DNA of 39,991 nt from Bacteroidota bacterium (GTDB lineage Bacteria; Bacteroidota; Bacteroidia; Palsa-948). The stretch spans positions 1 to 39,991 of the forward strand of contig SCSP01000104.1 in the NCBI GenBank assembly GCA_004297845.1, in the 5' to 3' direction. The notes under the pieces are model-generated. The model searched no databases. It worked only from the letters and a program-made list of their open reading frames with translations, and was not told the DNA's origin. Positions 26,803-34,209 of the stretch are shown piece by piece. Every line of letters begins with the position of its first letter. Within the stretch, counting starts at the first letter, position 1. The translations under genes and the position numbers were made by a program.

Positions 26803-28185
26803 CTAAACCCTTTCCCCGAACTCCGAGTAATACTTGAAGAACAAAGGTATTGTCTCAATTCCCTTGAAATAATTGAATACCCCGTAATGCTCATCGGGAG
26901 AATGGATGTTATCTGAATCCAGTCCGAATCCCATCAGTACCGACTTCACTTTTAATTCTTTTTCAAAAAGCGCAACAATTGGAATGCTTCCTCCGGAACG
27001 AACAGGAATAGATTTTTTTCCAAAGGTGTCCTGCATGGCTCTGCTTGCCGCATGGTAAGCTGCCGAATCTGTAGGAGTAACCGCAGGCTCTCCTCCGTGA
27101 TGATAGGATACTTTTACTTTTACGGATTTAGGAGCTATCCTTTTAAAATGTTTGGCAAAAAGATCGGATATCTTCTGAGACTTTTGGTTAGGCACTAAGC
27201 GCATGGAAATTTTTGCATACGCTTTTGAAGGAAGTACGGTTTTTGCGCCTGCTCCGGTATACCCCCCCCATATGCCATTGAGTTCGAGCGTAGGGCGGAT
27301 GGAAGTGTGCTCAATGGGAGAATATCCTTTCTCTCCTTTCAGTTCAAGCACGCCAAGATCCTGCATATATTTTTTTCTGCTGAAGGGGGCTTTCGCCATT
27401 TCCACTCTTTCTTTTTTGCTTACGATCTGCACATCTTTATAAAAACCGGGGATGGTAATCTTGCCGTTCTTGTCCTTCATGGAGGTAATCATCTCAGCAA
27501 GTATCTGAATTGGGTTTGCCACAGCGCCTCCGTAAACTCCGGAATGAAGATCGCGGTTAGGTCCCGTCACTTCCACTTCCATATAGCTCAATCCTCGAAG
27601 CCCAACATTGATGGAAGGCACATCGTTCGCCAATATGCTGGTGTCGGATATCAACACCACATCCGCTTTCAGTTTTTCCTTATTTGCTTTTACAAATATT
27701 CCAAGATTGGATGATCCCACTTCTTCTTCTCCCTCTATCATCAACTTGATATTACAAGGAAGCGTGTTGGTTTTCATCATCGTTTCAAAAGCCTTCACAT
27801 GCATATACACCTGCCCTTTGTCATCGCAGGCTCCGCGGGCATAAATATTTCCATTCCTGATCACAGGATCAAAAGGCGGAGATGTCCAGAGATTGAGTGG
27901 ATCGGCAGGCTGAACATCGTAATGTCCGTAAACCAGAACTGTAGGCAAAGAAGCATTGATTATTTTTTCTCCGTACACAATCGGATATCCTGCCGTTTGG
28001 CAGATTTCTACGTTATCCGCACCCGCTTCGATAAGTCTGTCCCTCACTGCATCGGCAGTTTTCAGAACATCATTTTTATATTTAGGATCCGCGCTTACGG
28101 AAGGAATGCGAAGCAAGTCTAAAAGTTCGTTCAGGAAACGTTCTTTGTTGGCTTCGATGTAGGAGTTGATTGAAGACATAGTCAA
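26803..28185 (-). CDS. M20-family dipeptidase / metallopeptidase
   Basis: 460 residues. The di-zinc M20 pattern is visible: YGHYDVQP with His88 and Asp90, ARGACDDKG with the bridging Asp at 121 or 122, EGEEEVGSSN with the Glu pair around 154, ISDTS, and a late HSPDE with His. A dimerisation/lid domain occupies roughly residues 195-370. The family cleaves dipeptides or acylated amino acids, mostly in the cytoplasm; no signal peptide is seen. Starts at 28185 and 28179 (MTM or MSS) are both possible. It is divergent from hemH, with face-to-face -7 boxes in the 74-base gap. Confidence 0.92.
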   Translation of the reverse strand: MTMSSINSYIEANKERFLNELLDLLRIPSVSADPKYKNDVLKTADAVRDRLIEAGADNVEICQTAGYPIVYGEKIINASLPTVLVYGHYDVQPADPLNLWTSPPFDPVIRNGNIYARGACDDKGQVYMHVKAFETMMKTNTLPCNIKLMIEGEEEVGSSNLGIFVKANKEKLKADVVLISDTSILANDVPSINVGLRGLSYMEVEVTGPNRDLHSGVYGGAVANPIQILAEMITSMKDKNGKITIPGFYKDVQIVSKKERVEMAKAPFSRKKYMQDLGVLELKGEKGYSPIEHTSIRPTLELNGIWGGYTGAGAKTVLPSKAYAKISMRLVPNQKSQKISDLFAKHFKRIAPKSVKVKVSYHHGGEPAVTPTDSAAYHAASRAMQDTFGKKSIPVRSGGSIPIVALFEKELKVKSVLMGFGLDSDNIHSPDEHYGVFNYFKGIETIPLFFKYYSEFGERV

Positions 28186-28199
28186 TAATTTAAGTGGAG

Positions 28200-28207
28200 C
28201 AAATGTA
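28200..28207 (-). promoter_or_regulatory. Candidate -7 box for the M20 dipeptidase
   Basis: The minus strand reads TACATTTG (TAnnTTTG consensus), 14 bases before the ATG at 28185. A matching box for hemH lies 18 bases away on the other strand, so the two promoters overlap. Confidence 0.45.
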
Positions 28208-28225
28208 AGGGAAAATTGGAAGTAG

Positions 28226-28233
28226 TATATTTG
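28226..28233 (+). promoter_or_regulatory. Candidate -7 box for hemH
   Basis: TATATTTG fits the TAnnTTTG consensus and ends 26 bases before the hemH ATG. A -33 TTTG at ideal spacing is not evident. Confidence 0.45.
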
Positions 28234-28259
28234 CCGGTCAAGAATTCAGAAGACAGGCT

Positions 28260-29294
28260 ATGAAAGGCGTTCTCCTTGTCAATCTCGGCTCCCCCGATTC
28301 CCCGTCTGTAAAAGACGTTCGGAAATACCTGACCCAATTCCTAAACGATCCGCTTGTAATTGACATTAACCTTGTTGCACGGTTTTTTCTTGTCAATTTT
28401 TTCATTGTTCCCTTTCGTGCATCGAAATCTGCCAAATTTTATGAGCAAATATGGACAAAAGAAGGATCTCCGCTCATTACACACAGCATCAAACAGAAAG
28501 AGTTGCTTCAGAAATCCATCGGACATGATTATATTGTTGAAGTTGGAATGCGCTACCAAAATCCAAACATAAAATCTGCATTTAAAAAGCTGGTTGATCA
28601 GAAAGTGGATAGTATTGTGGCAATTCCACTCTACCCACATTGGGCATCCTCCTCCACCGAATCAAGCATCCTGGAAATAAACAAGGTTGCGAAAAAAACC
28701 GGGTTCACTAAATTAAAGATCATTGAGAAGTTTTATGATAATGAAGATTATTTGGCGGCAGCAGTTGATGTTGCTAAAAAATATATGCCCTCCCCCCTGC
28801 CCCCCTCCAGCGGGGGACAAACAGCCGAGTACGATTATTATGTGTTCAGCTATCACGGCTTGCCGGAAAGGCAGATCACAAAAATATATCCCGATCACTG
28901 CGAAATAAACGATAAATGCTGCTCCGTGATCTCAGAAAAAAATAAATACTGTTACCGTGCTGCCTGTTACCATACAACACGGGAACTCGTAAAGCGCTTA
29001 TCCATTCTGGAAGGAAAATATATTTCTTCGTTTCAATCCCGCCTGGACGACAAGTGGCTGAAACCCTATAGTGATAAGGTGATAGAACAGTTAGCAAAGG
29101 AAGGAAAGAAAAAAGTGCTGGTCTTCTCCCCTGCATTTGTATCGGACTGCCTGGAAACTATTTACGAAATAGGAACGGAGTATGAGCGCCTCTTCAAACA
29201 AAATGGGGGAGAGGAACTGCAATTAATAGAAAGCCTGAATGAAAATCCGAAATGGATCGAGGCGTTGAGAAAAATGGTAATCAGTGAACAGTAA
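28260..29294 (+). CDS. hemH: Ferrochelatase
   Basis: 344 residues; inserts Fe(II) into the porphyrin to complete haem. It starts KGVLLVNLGSPDSP, has the active-site His199 in FSYHGLPERQ and the late acidic site FSPAFVSDCLETIYEIG with Glu299. A Cys-rich internal stretch (HCEINDKCCSVISEK then YCYRAACY) suggests an internal [2Fe-2S] cluster, as reported for some bacterial ferrochelatases. Residues ~177-190 (PSPLPPSSGGQTAE) are an extra Pro/Ser/Gly-rich loop encoded by a GC-rich palindrome just before the catalytic strand. The final codons run into a 7-bp tandem repeat. It is divergent from the M20 dipeptidase. Confidence 0.96.
   Translation: MKGVLLVNLGSPDSPSVKDVRKYLTQFLNDPLVIDINLVARFFLVNFFIVPFRASKSAKFYEQIWTKEGSPLITHSIKQKELLQKSIGHDYIVEVGMRYQNPNIKSAFKKLVDQKVDSIVAIPLYPHWASSSTESSILEINKVAKKTGFTKLKIIEKFYDNEDYLAAAVDVAKKYMPSPLPPSSGGQTAEYDYYVFSYHGLPERQITKIYPDHCEINDKCCSVISEKNKYCYRAACYHTTRELVKRLSILEGKYISSFQSRLDDKWLKPYSDKVIEQLAKEGKKKVLVFSPAFVSDCLETIYEIGTEYERLFKQNGGEELQLIESLNENPKWIEALRKMVISEQ
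28786..28826. repeat. GC-rich palindromic insert inside hemH
   Basis: CCCCC (28801-28805) faces GGGGG (28812-28816) around TCCAGC, preceded by another C-rich tract. It is translated in frame as PSPLPPSSGGQT between the KYM and YDYYVFSYHG segments of ferrochelatase. Confidence 0.65.
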
Positions 29295-29325
29295 TCGGTG
29301 ATCGATGATCGATGATCGATGATCG
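29277..29325. repeat. Seven-base tandem repeat spanning the hemH stop codon
   Basis: Seven consecutive 7-mers follow the pattern RTRATCR: GTAATCA, GTGAACA, GTAATCG, GTGATCG and three ATGATCG. The TAA stop of hemH (29292-29294) falls inside the third unit. The last three units are identical, indicating recent slippage. Confidence 0.9.
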
Positions 29326-29360
29326 GTTTTTACTGATAATCAAACACCGGTAACTTCTCG

Positions 29361-30749
29361 TTATTGCGTGTACGCAGAACGGATGAACACTTTTTTGCTC
29401 ACTGCATTGCTGCCGCTGTACACCTTCACTACATACATGGCCGAAGCAATGTTGCTGACGAAAAGTTTGAGGTGATTGCTTCCGGCAGGAACGGTTTTAG
29501 TTTCGTTCATTAGATTTTGTCCAAGTACATCATACAGTTCGAAAACATATTTTCCTTCAGCAGCCGCATCAATATTGACCGAAATCCCTCCTTCGCTTCC
29601 GAAAATAAATATGTCATCGTTGGAACAGCCGTTCATAGTCATCTGAGCGGATATTATGAAACTGGAGTTAAAATCTGTTTCGCGAATACGGTAGTAAGAA
29701 ACTCCCGGAATCGGATCCTCATCAACGAACGAATAATTTTTAATGGCGCTGCTTTGCCCGGCCGCAAGCACATTGGCAATATCTGTAAAATTTGTACCGT
29801 CATAGGATCTTTCTACGGTGAAGTAATCCGAGTTTTGCTCCGATGCAGTACTCCATTTTACAGTAACATCTCCCTTGTTACATTCTGCGGAAACATCCAG
29901 CCAGGTTACGGGCAGAGGAGCTACATCTGTAACTAATATGAAGGGGGTGAATTCCGTTAATCCTGCAGCAACCGCAGTATACGTTGCAGCGCCTTGGTTA
30001 CCGCTTTGAGCGGTTGGTGTTTTTGTTCCACCGGCTCCTCCTTTCCCATCGTTCCAAAGGGAACCTGTCCAGTGCTGGGCGGCAAGAAGTCCTGTAGGTG
30101 ATACCGTCATAGTGTTTTCAGCTCCGCGATAAGAAAATGTTACATCAGCGGTGGTGGCAGCATTAACGTCAATATCCCACCATCTGTCAATGACCGAGCC
30201 TACAGATCCATCTGTTGCATTAATATTCATTTGTGTAACAGGGGCAACTGTTGTTGTACCAAGACCGGGAAGACCATCGCTGATACCCGCCCAAGGAGTA
30301 TTATTGCTTGCAGAGGGCCAGGTTGAAATGGCCACTACAGTTCCCGTTCCTGCCGTTTCTTTAAATGTAACTGGAAGATACCCCGTAGCTACCGTAGCGG
30401 TAGTGGTTCCCAGTGGAACTAAGTAAGAAGGGGTGCCGGTAGCTGTAATGCCTCGCCAAACCACGTAATTATACTGATGTTCGGAAACTATCCAACTAAG
30501 GCTGCCGCTTGCCGGGCACGCCCCTGCAGGCCCCGCTCCGCAAGCGTTGCAACAACTGATGCCGAGAACCGATGCATTATCAAGAACCAGACAGATAGGA
30601 GTGGATTGTGTTCCATTGCTCATTCTCATGTACACAGCTGTGTTAGTGCCAATTACAATACGAGCTTGTGCGCTCACAACATTTTGCTCTGACAAACTCA
30701 TCATCAAAACAAAAAGCGGGTAAAAGATGCAACGTAACTTTAGTTTCAT
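29361..30749 (-). CDS. Secreted T9SS-sorted protein of unknown function
   Basis: 462 residues from the ATG at 30749; this start gives a clean signal peptide (KLKLRCIFYPLFVLMMS, cleavage after SAQA). A longer frame from 30773 would put MGCTKFSP before it. After a Cys-rich patch (SCCNACGAGPAGAC, ~residues 46-60) comes a beta-rich region. Then an immunoglobulin/fibronectin-like module follows (VKWSTASEQNSDYFTVERS), common in T9SS cargo. The end is a type A sorting domain (GKYVFELYDVLGQ to KKVFIRS). No enzymatic motif is recognised. It is probably a cell-surface or secreted adhesin-like protein. A TATATTTG box lies 32 bases upstream. Confidence 0.85.
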   Translation of the reverse strand: MKLKLRCIFYPLFVLMMSLSEQNVVSAQARIVIGTNTAVYMRMSNGTQSTPICLVLDNASVLGISCCNACGAGPAGACPASGSLSWIVSEHQYNYVVWRGITATGTPSYLVPLGTTTATVATGYLPVTFKETAGTGTVVAISTWPSASNNTPWAGISDGLPGLGTTTVAPVTQMNINATDGSVGSVIDRWWDIDVNAATTADVTFSYRGAENTMTVSPTGLLAAQHWTGSLWNDGKGGAGGTKTPTAQSGNQGAATYTAVAAGLTEFTPFILVTDVAPLPVTWLDVSAECNKGDVTVKWSTASEQNSDYFTVERSYDGTNFTDIANVLAAGQSSAIKNYSFVDEDPIPGVSYYRIRETDFNSSFIISAQMTMNGCSNDDIFIFGSEGGISVNIDAAAEGKYVFELYDVLGQNLMNETKTVPAGSNHLKLFVSNIASAMYVVKVYSGSNAVSKKVFIRSAYTQ

Positions 30750-30781
30750 GGGTGAAAATTTAGTACATCCCAATCATTGAA

Positions 30782-30789
30782 CAAATATA
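30782..30789 (-). promoter_or_regulatory. Candidate -7 box for the T9SS gene at 29361-30749
   Basis: The minus strand reads TATATTTG (TAnnTTTG), 32 bases before the chosen ATG at 30749. Its position upstream of both possible starts is compatible with either. Confidence 0.45.
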
Positions 30790-30896
30790 GTATTCTATAC
30801 GTATCTATCTATGAATTGGTTGCCCTTTTCGACAAGTTGGGCTATTTCTTGGACGAACGCCCTTGTTTTATAGCTCAAATTTACTTCAAAATAAAC

Positions 30897-30904
30897 TATT
30901 TTTG
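30897..30904 (+). promoter_or_regulatory. Candidate -7 box for pabB
   Basis: TATTTTTG fits TAnnTTTG and ends 41 bases before the pabB ATG. A second fit, TAGTTTTG at 30934-30941, ends 4 bases before the ATG and would give a leaderless mRNA. I cannot choose between them. Confidence 0.35.
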
Positions 30905-30945
30905 CCTCAATCCCCAAAAACTCAGGATAAATTTAGTTTTGCGTT

Positions 30946-32322
30946 ATGAGAGAGTTTATTTCATTCCAGATATATGATGTTGCTCTATTCAAAAAACAGC
31001 TGTTAAAATGGTGTGCTCATTTTCCCAAATACTGTGTTTTAGACAGCAACCTGTGGAGCGGAAGCGATAACGAGTTAATGGCTGCTGCCGGATCTGTGAA
31101 TGAAATAACTCCTGAGAATAATTCCTTTGAGGAACTGAAGAAATTTCATGCGGCAAAAAAAGACTGGCTGTTCGGGTACCTATCCTACGACCTGAAGAAC
31201 GAAACGGAAAATTTAAGCTCCGGAAATTTTGATGGGATTGGTTTTCCGCAGATGCATTTTTTTCAGCCGGAGTATATTTTTATTCTGCGGGGGGACAAAT
31301 TGGAGATACAGTATTTAAGTGAATTATCATCTGAAAAGGAAGTCGAAAATATCTTTAATGAAATAGACAGAATACAGAATACAGCATACAGAAGCCCCCA
31401 CCGGTCATCCGTTAAAAGCAGCCTATCAAAAATGGAGTATCTCCATGCCGTCAATAAAATAAAACACCACATCCGTCTGGGCGATGTTTACGAAATGAAC
31501 TACTGTATGGAGTTCTTTGCCGAAGAGGCGGTAATAGATCCGGCACAGGTTTTTCTGAAACTGAGCGAGGCTTCACAGTCCCCCTTTTCGGCTTTTTACC
31601 GGAGCGATGATAAATACCTGATGTGCGCCAGCCCTGAAAGGTTTTTGAAAAAAGAAGGAAACAAAATCATTTCCCAGCCTATCAAAGGCACCGCTAAAAG
31701 AGGCAGAACGGATTCGGAAGATAATGAAATTAAAAGCCTGCTTGGACAAAATGAAAAAGAAAAAAGCGAAAATGTAATGATCGTTGACCTGGTCAGAAAT
31801 GACCTTTCAAAGTCCTGCAACAACGTAACCGTTGATGAGCTTTTTGGTGTTTATACTTTTAAACAATGGCACCAGATGATATCAACCGTAAGCGGCACCC
31901 TGCGCGAGGGGGTAGATTTTACAGAGGTGATCAAAAATTCTTTCCCTATGGGATCCATGACCGGTGCGCCCAAAGTGCGCGCCATGGAACTGATAGAACA
32001 ATATGAAAAAACAAAACGAGGGTTGTATGCAGGATCGGTGGGATACCTAAGCCCACCTCACCCCCAACCCCTCTCCAAAGGAGAGGAGAGTGAAAACAGC
32101 CAGGTGAATTTTGACTTCAACGTAGTAATCCGAAGCATCCTTTATAACCAAAGCACAAAATATTTATCCTTTCAGGCAGGGAGCGCCATCACTGCAAATT
32201 CCGTTCCTGAACAGGAATATGAAGAATGTTTGCTGAAAGCAAAGGGAATGTTTGAAGCGCTGAGTATTTCTGCGAAACCGTTATCTGTTAATAGTTATTC
32301 GTCAATAGAAACGACTCCATAG
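30946..32322 (+). CDS. pabB: Aminodeoxychorismate synthase component I
   Basis: 458 residues of the chorismate-utilising family. It makes 4-amino-4-deoxychorismate for folate. PIKGTAKRG at ~245-253 has the Lys typical of PabB where TrpE has Ala. Other motifs are ENVMIVDLVRNDL, GSMTGAPKVRAMELIE near 336 and FQAGSAITANSVPEQEYEE. Residues ~369-386 (PHPQPLSKGEESENSQ and flanks) are an in-frame insertion from a GC-rich palindrome, splitting the normal GYLSP-x-FDFNVVIRS junction. The C-terminal tail beyond FEALSI (about 20 residues) is encoded by one arm of an inverted repeat and is unlike the family end. tilS follows 54 bases downstream; no pabA or pabC is seen. Confidence 0.94.
   Translation: MREFISFQIYDVALFKKQLLKWCAHFPKYCVLDSNLWSGSDNELMAAAGSVNEITPENNSFEELKKFHAAKKDWLFGYLSYDLKNETENLSSGNFDGIGFPQMHFFQPEYIFILRGDKLEIQYLSELSSEKEVENIFNEIDRIQNTAYRSPHRSSVKSSLSKMEYLHAVNKIKHHIRLGDVYEMNYCMEFFAEEAVIDPAQVFLKLSEASQSPFSAFYRSDDKYLMCASPERFLKKEGNKIISQPIKGTAKRGRTDSEDNEIKSLLGQNEKEKSENVMIVDLVRNDLSKSCNNVTVDELFGVYTFKQWHQMISTVSGTLREGVDFTEVIKNSFPMGSMTGAPKVRAMELIEQYEKTKRGLYAGSVGYLSPPHPQPLSKGEESENSQVNFDFNVVIRSILYNQSTKYLSFQAGSAITANSVPEQEYEECLLKAKGMFEALSISAKPLSVNSYSSIETTP
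32055..32092. repeat. GC-rich palindromic insert inside pabB
   Basis: CCTCTCC (32070-32076), AAA loop, GGAGAGG (32080-32086), preceded by CCTCACCCCCAACC. It has the same orientation and loop as thiC insertion 2 but is read in a different frame, giving PHPQPLSKGEE instead of [11 protein letters not shown]. Confidence 0.88.
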
Positions 32323-32361
32323 GAAGTGGCTTCAGCACCTAATAACAATTAACCGTTAACG
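32279..32361. repeat. Inverted repeat across the pabB stop codon
   Basis: The 21-base arm 32279-32299 (CGTTATCTGTTAATAGTTATT) matches the reverse complement of 32341-32361 at 18 of 21 positions, with a 41-base spacer. The pabB stop at 32320-32322 lies in the spacer, so its last codons are repeat-derived. The right arm ends 15 bases before the tilS ATG. Confidence 0.75.
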
Positions 32362-32376
32362 ACTAACTTTACATCC

Positions 32377-33708
32377 ATGCTTGATCAATTTCTCGGTTTT
32401 ATTGAAAAAGAGCAACTCTTTAAAAAGGATCAGAAGGCGCTTTTGACAGTAAGCGGAGGTGTGGATTCCATTGTCATGTGCGATCTCTTCCACAAGGCCG
32501 GGCTTTCCTTCGGCATAGCGCATTGCAATTTCAAGCTAAGGGGAAAAGAATCGGATGATGACAAAAAATTTGTTTCTGAACTGGCTGATAAATACAAAGT
32601 TCCGTTCTCGTGGAAATCTTTTAGTACAAAGCCGTATGCTGAAAAGAAAAAAGTATCCATTCAGATGGCCGCCCGTGAACTTCGGTATGAATGGTTGAAA
32701 AGGCTCGCAAAGGATAAAAAATACGACTTTATCGCAACCGCGCATCACTTAGACGATTCCATTGAAACTTTTTTCATCAATATCCTGCGCGGAACAGGCA
32801 TTGCGGGCTTGCAGGGAGTTCCTGTAAAGCAGGGCATCATCATCCGCCCGCTGCTTTTCGCCAATAAAAAAAGGATCCTCGAATATGCCGAATCGGAAAA
32901 ACTTGCCTGGCGTGAGGACAGCAGCAACCTCACGGATAAATATCTGCGAAATAACATCCGCCATCATCTCATTCCCTCTTTGAAAAAACTGAATACAGGA
33001 TTTGAAAAAACAATTACTAAAGAGCTGTCCTATTTCAAAGATGCTGCCGAAATATTCAAAAAATTTATTGAGGAAAAGAGAAGGGAGATCGTTGTTGAAG
33101 AAGGAAAAAACATCTTGCTGAATATCAAAAAGCTGAAAGACAGCGGGCATGCCGAGACCCTGCTTCACGAACTGCTCCGCGCTTACGATTTTACGCCAGA
33201 AACCACCGAACTGATAGCAAAAAGAATGTACACTTCTGCAGGTAAAAAATTTCTCTCCCCAACGTACCGCCTGATAAAAGACCGGAATTTTTTGATTCTT
33301 TCCCCCCACGGAGGTGTTGACAATGGAAAAGCCGGCTTTATAAAAAAAAATCAGGATGAATTCAAAAGCGCGAATTTACATTTGAAAATTGGGGTTCTTC
33401 AGGGAGGACTTGCCCGAGTAAAAGACAAAAAAAACTCCGTGGCATATTTTGATCACGATACCGTCTCCTTTCCCTTGAAAATCAGAAAATGGAAACACGG
33501 AGATTCGTTTCACCCCTTAGGTATGACCGGAAGAAAAAAGCTCAGCGACTTTTTTATAGATAATAAGTTGCCGTTAAGCGATAAAGGGGATATCTATGTG
33601 CTGGAATCGGATGGAAATATCATTTGGGTTATAAATCACCGTATTGATGACAATTATAAGGTGCTTCCGGATACGAAAAATATCCTGCATATCTCCATCC
33701 TTGCATAG
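32377..33708 (+). CDS. tilS: tRNA(Ile)-lysidine synthetase
   Basis: 443 residues. The PP-loop ATP pyrophosphatase motif SGGVDS is at 26-31, followed by AHCNFKLRGKESD and ATAHHLDDSIETFFINILRGTG, all typical of TilS. It attaches lysine to C34 of the CAU anticodon tRNA-Ile, changing its decoding to AUA. The C-terminal domain (RKWKHGDSFHPLGMTGRKKLSDFFID) is the conserved tRNA-recognition end, so the gene is complete. It follows pabB and probably shares its transcript. Confidence 0.96.
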   Translation: MLDQFLGFIEKEQLFKKDQKALLTVSGGVDSIVMCDLFHKAGLSFGIAHCNFKLRGKESDDDKKFVSELADKYKVPFSWKSFSTKPYAEKKKVSIQMAARELRYEWLKRLAKDKKYDFIATAHHLDDSIETFFINILRGTGIAGLQGVPVKQGIIIRPLLFANKKRILEYAESEKLAWREDSSNLTDKYLRNNIRHHLIPSLKKLNTGFEKTITKELSYFKDAAEIFKKFIEEKRREIVVEEGKNILLNIKKLKDSGHAETLLHELLRAYDFTPETTELIAKRMYTSAGKKFLSPTYRLIKDRNFLILSPHGGVDNGKAGFIKKNQDEFKSANLHLKIGVLQGGLARVKDKKNSVAYFDHDTVSFPLKIRKWKHGDSFHPLGMTGRKKLSDFFIDNKLPLSDKGDIYVLESDGNIIWVINHRIDDNYKVLPDTKNILHISILA

Positions 33709-33779
33709 TAATTCCGCGAGTTTCATTAAGTTCAACGAAGTAATCTTTCATTCCGTCTTTGATTTTGTGCGATTCGTCT

Positions 33780-33797
33780 AAATACTTGAAAGTATTT
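33780..33797. promoter_or_regulatory. Perfect palindrome upstream of the small conserved gene
   Basis: AAATACTT-GA-AAGTATTT is an 18-base perfect palindrome with 8-bp arms, 50 bases before the ATG at 33848. Size and symmetry suit a dimeric repressor's operator, but no regulator is encoded nearby, and the AT-rich content makes chance possible. Confidence 0.35.
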
Positions 33798-33847
33798 GAA
33801 ACAAAAATTAATTATCTGCGTTATAAGTGGAAACTAAACAAACTGAC

Positions 33848-34144
33848 ATGGCACAAACATCTACTGCGGTGATTTCCCCCGTACAAAAAGAAGAAGTACC
33901 CCGCCTGAATTTCCCGAGTGAGGAAGTGCTGGCTGACGCTGAAGCATCTGAAAACAGGCGCAAAATGCTGGAACAGGCAGTGGTGCTTGGAAACACGTAC
34001 AAGGGAAAAACGAAGATCGTTTTTGAGGACAGCGAAGGCATTAAACAGATAGAAACACATATCTGGGGGATTACAGATAAACGCGTAATATTAAAACAGG
34101 GAATTGTTATTCCTATACACAGAATTCACGAGGTAAAACTCTGA
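33848..34144 (+). CDS. Small conserved Bacteroidota protein, function unknown
   Basis: 98 residues from ATG 33848 (a GTG at 33827 would add METKQTD). The N-terminal half is polar, with a helical stretch (EEVLADAEASENRRKMLEQAV). The C-terminal half is strand-rich and basic (YKGKTKIVFEDSEGIKQIETHIWG, then KRVILKQGIVIPIHRIHEVKL), suggesting a small beta-barrel such as an SH3/Sm-like fold. I recall similar unnamed proteins across the phylum but no function. It converges with pyk, with a GC-rich repeat between them. A perfect palindrome lies upstream. Confidence 0.7.
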   Translation: MAQTSTAVISPVQKEEVPRLNFPSEEVLADAEASENRRKMLEQAVVLGNTYKGKTKIVFEDSEGIKQIETHIWGITDKRVILKQGIVIPIHRIHEVKL

Positions 34145-34167
34145 ATTCGATATTTAAAAAATATTGT

Positions 34168-34204
34168 CGGAGGTGCCATTTACTCCCTTTAGGGCGGGGT
34201 ATGC
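34168..34204. repeat. GC-rich repeat fragment between convergent genes
   Basis: Contains CTCCCTTTAGGGCGGGG, the inverted counterpart of the fragment after frr (25178-25211). It fills most of the 65-base gap between the small conserved gene and pyk. Confidence 0.5.
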
Positions 34205-34209
34205 GCTTT

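Noticed and set aside
29277-29325. CRISPR-like array
   Set aside because: The 7-base units are contiguous with no spacers; it is a simple tandem repeat.
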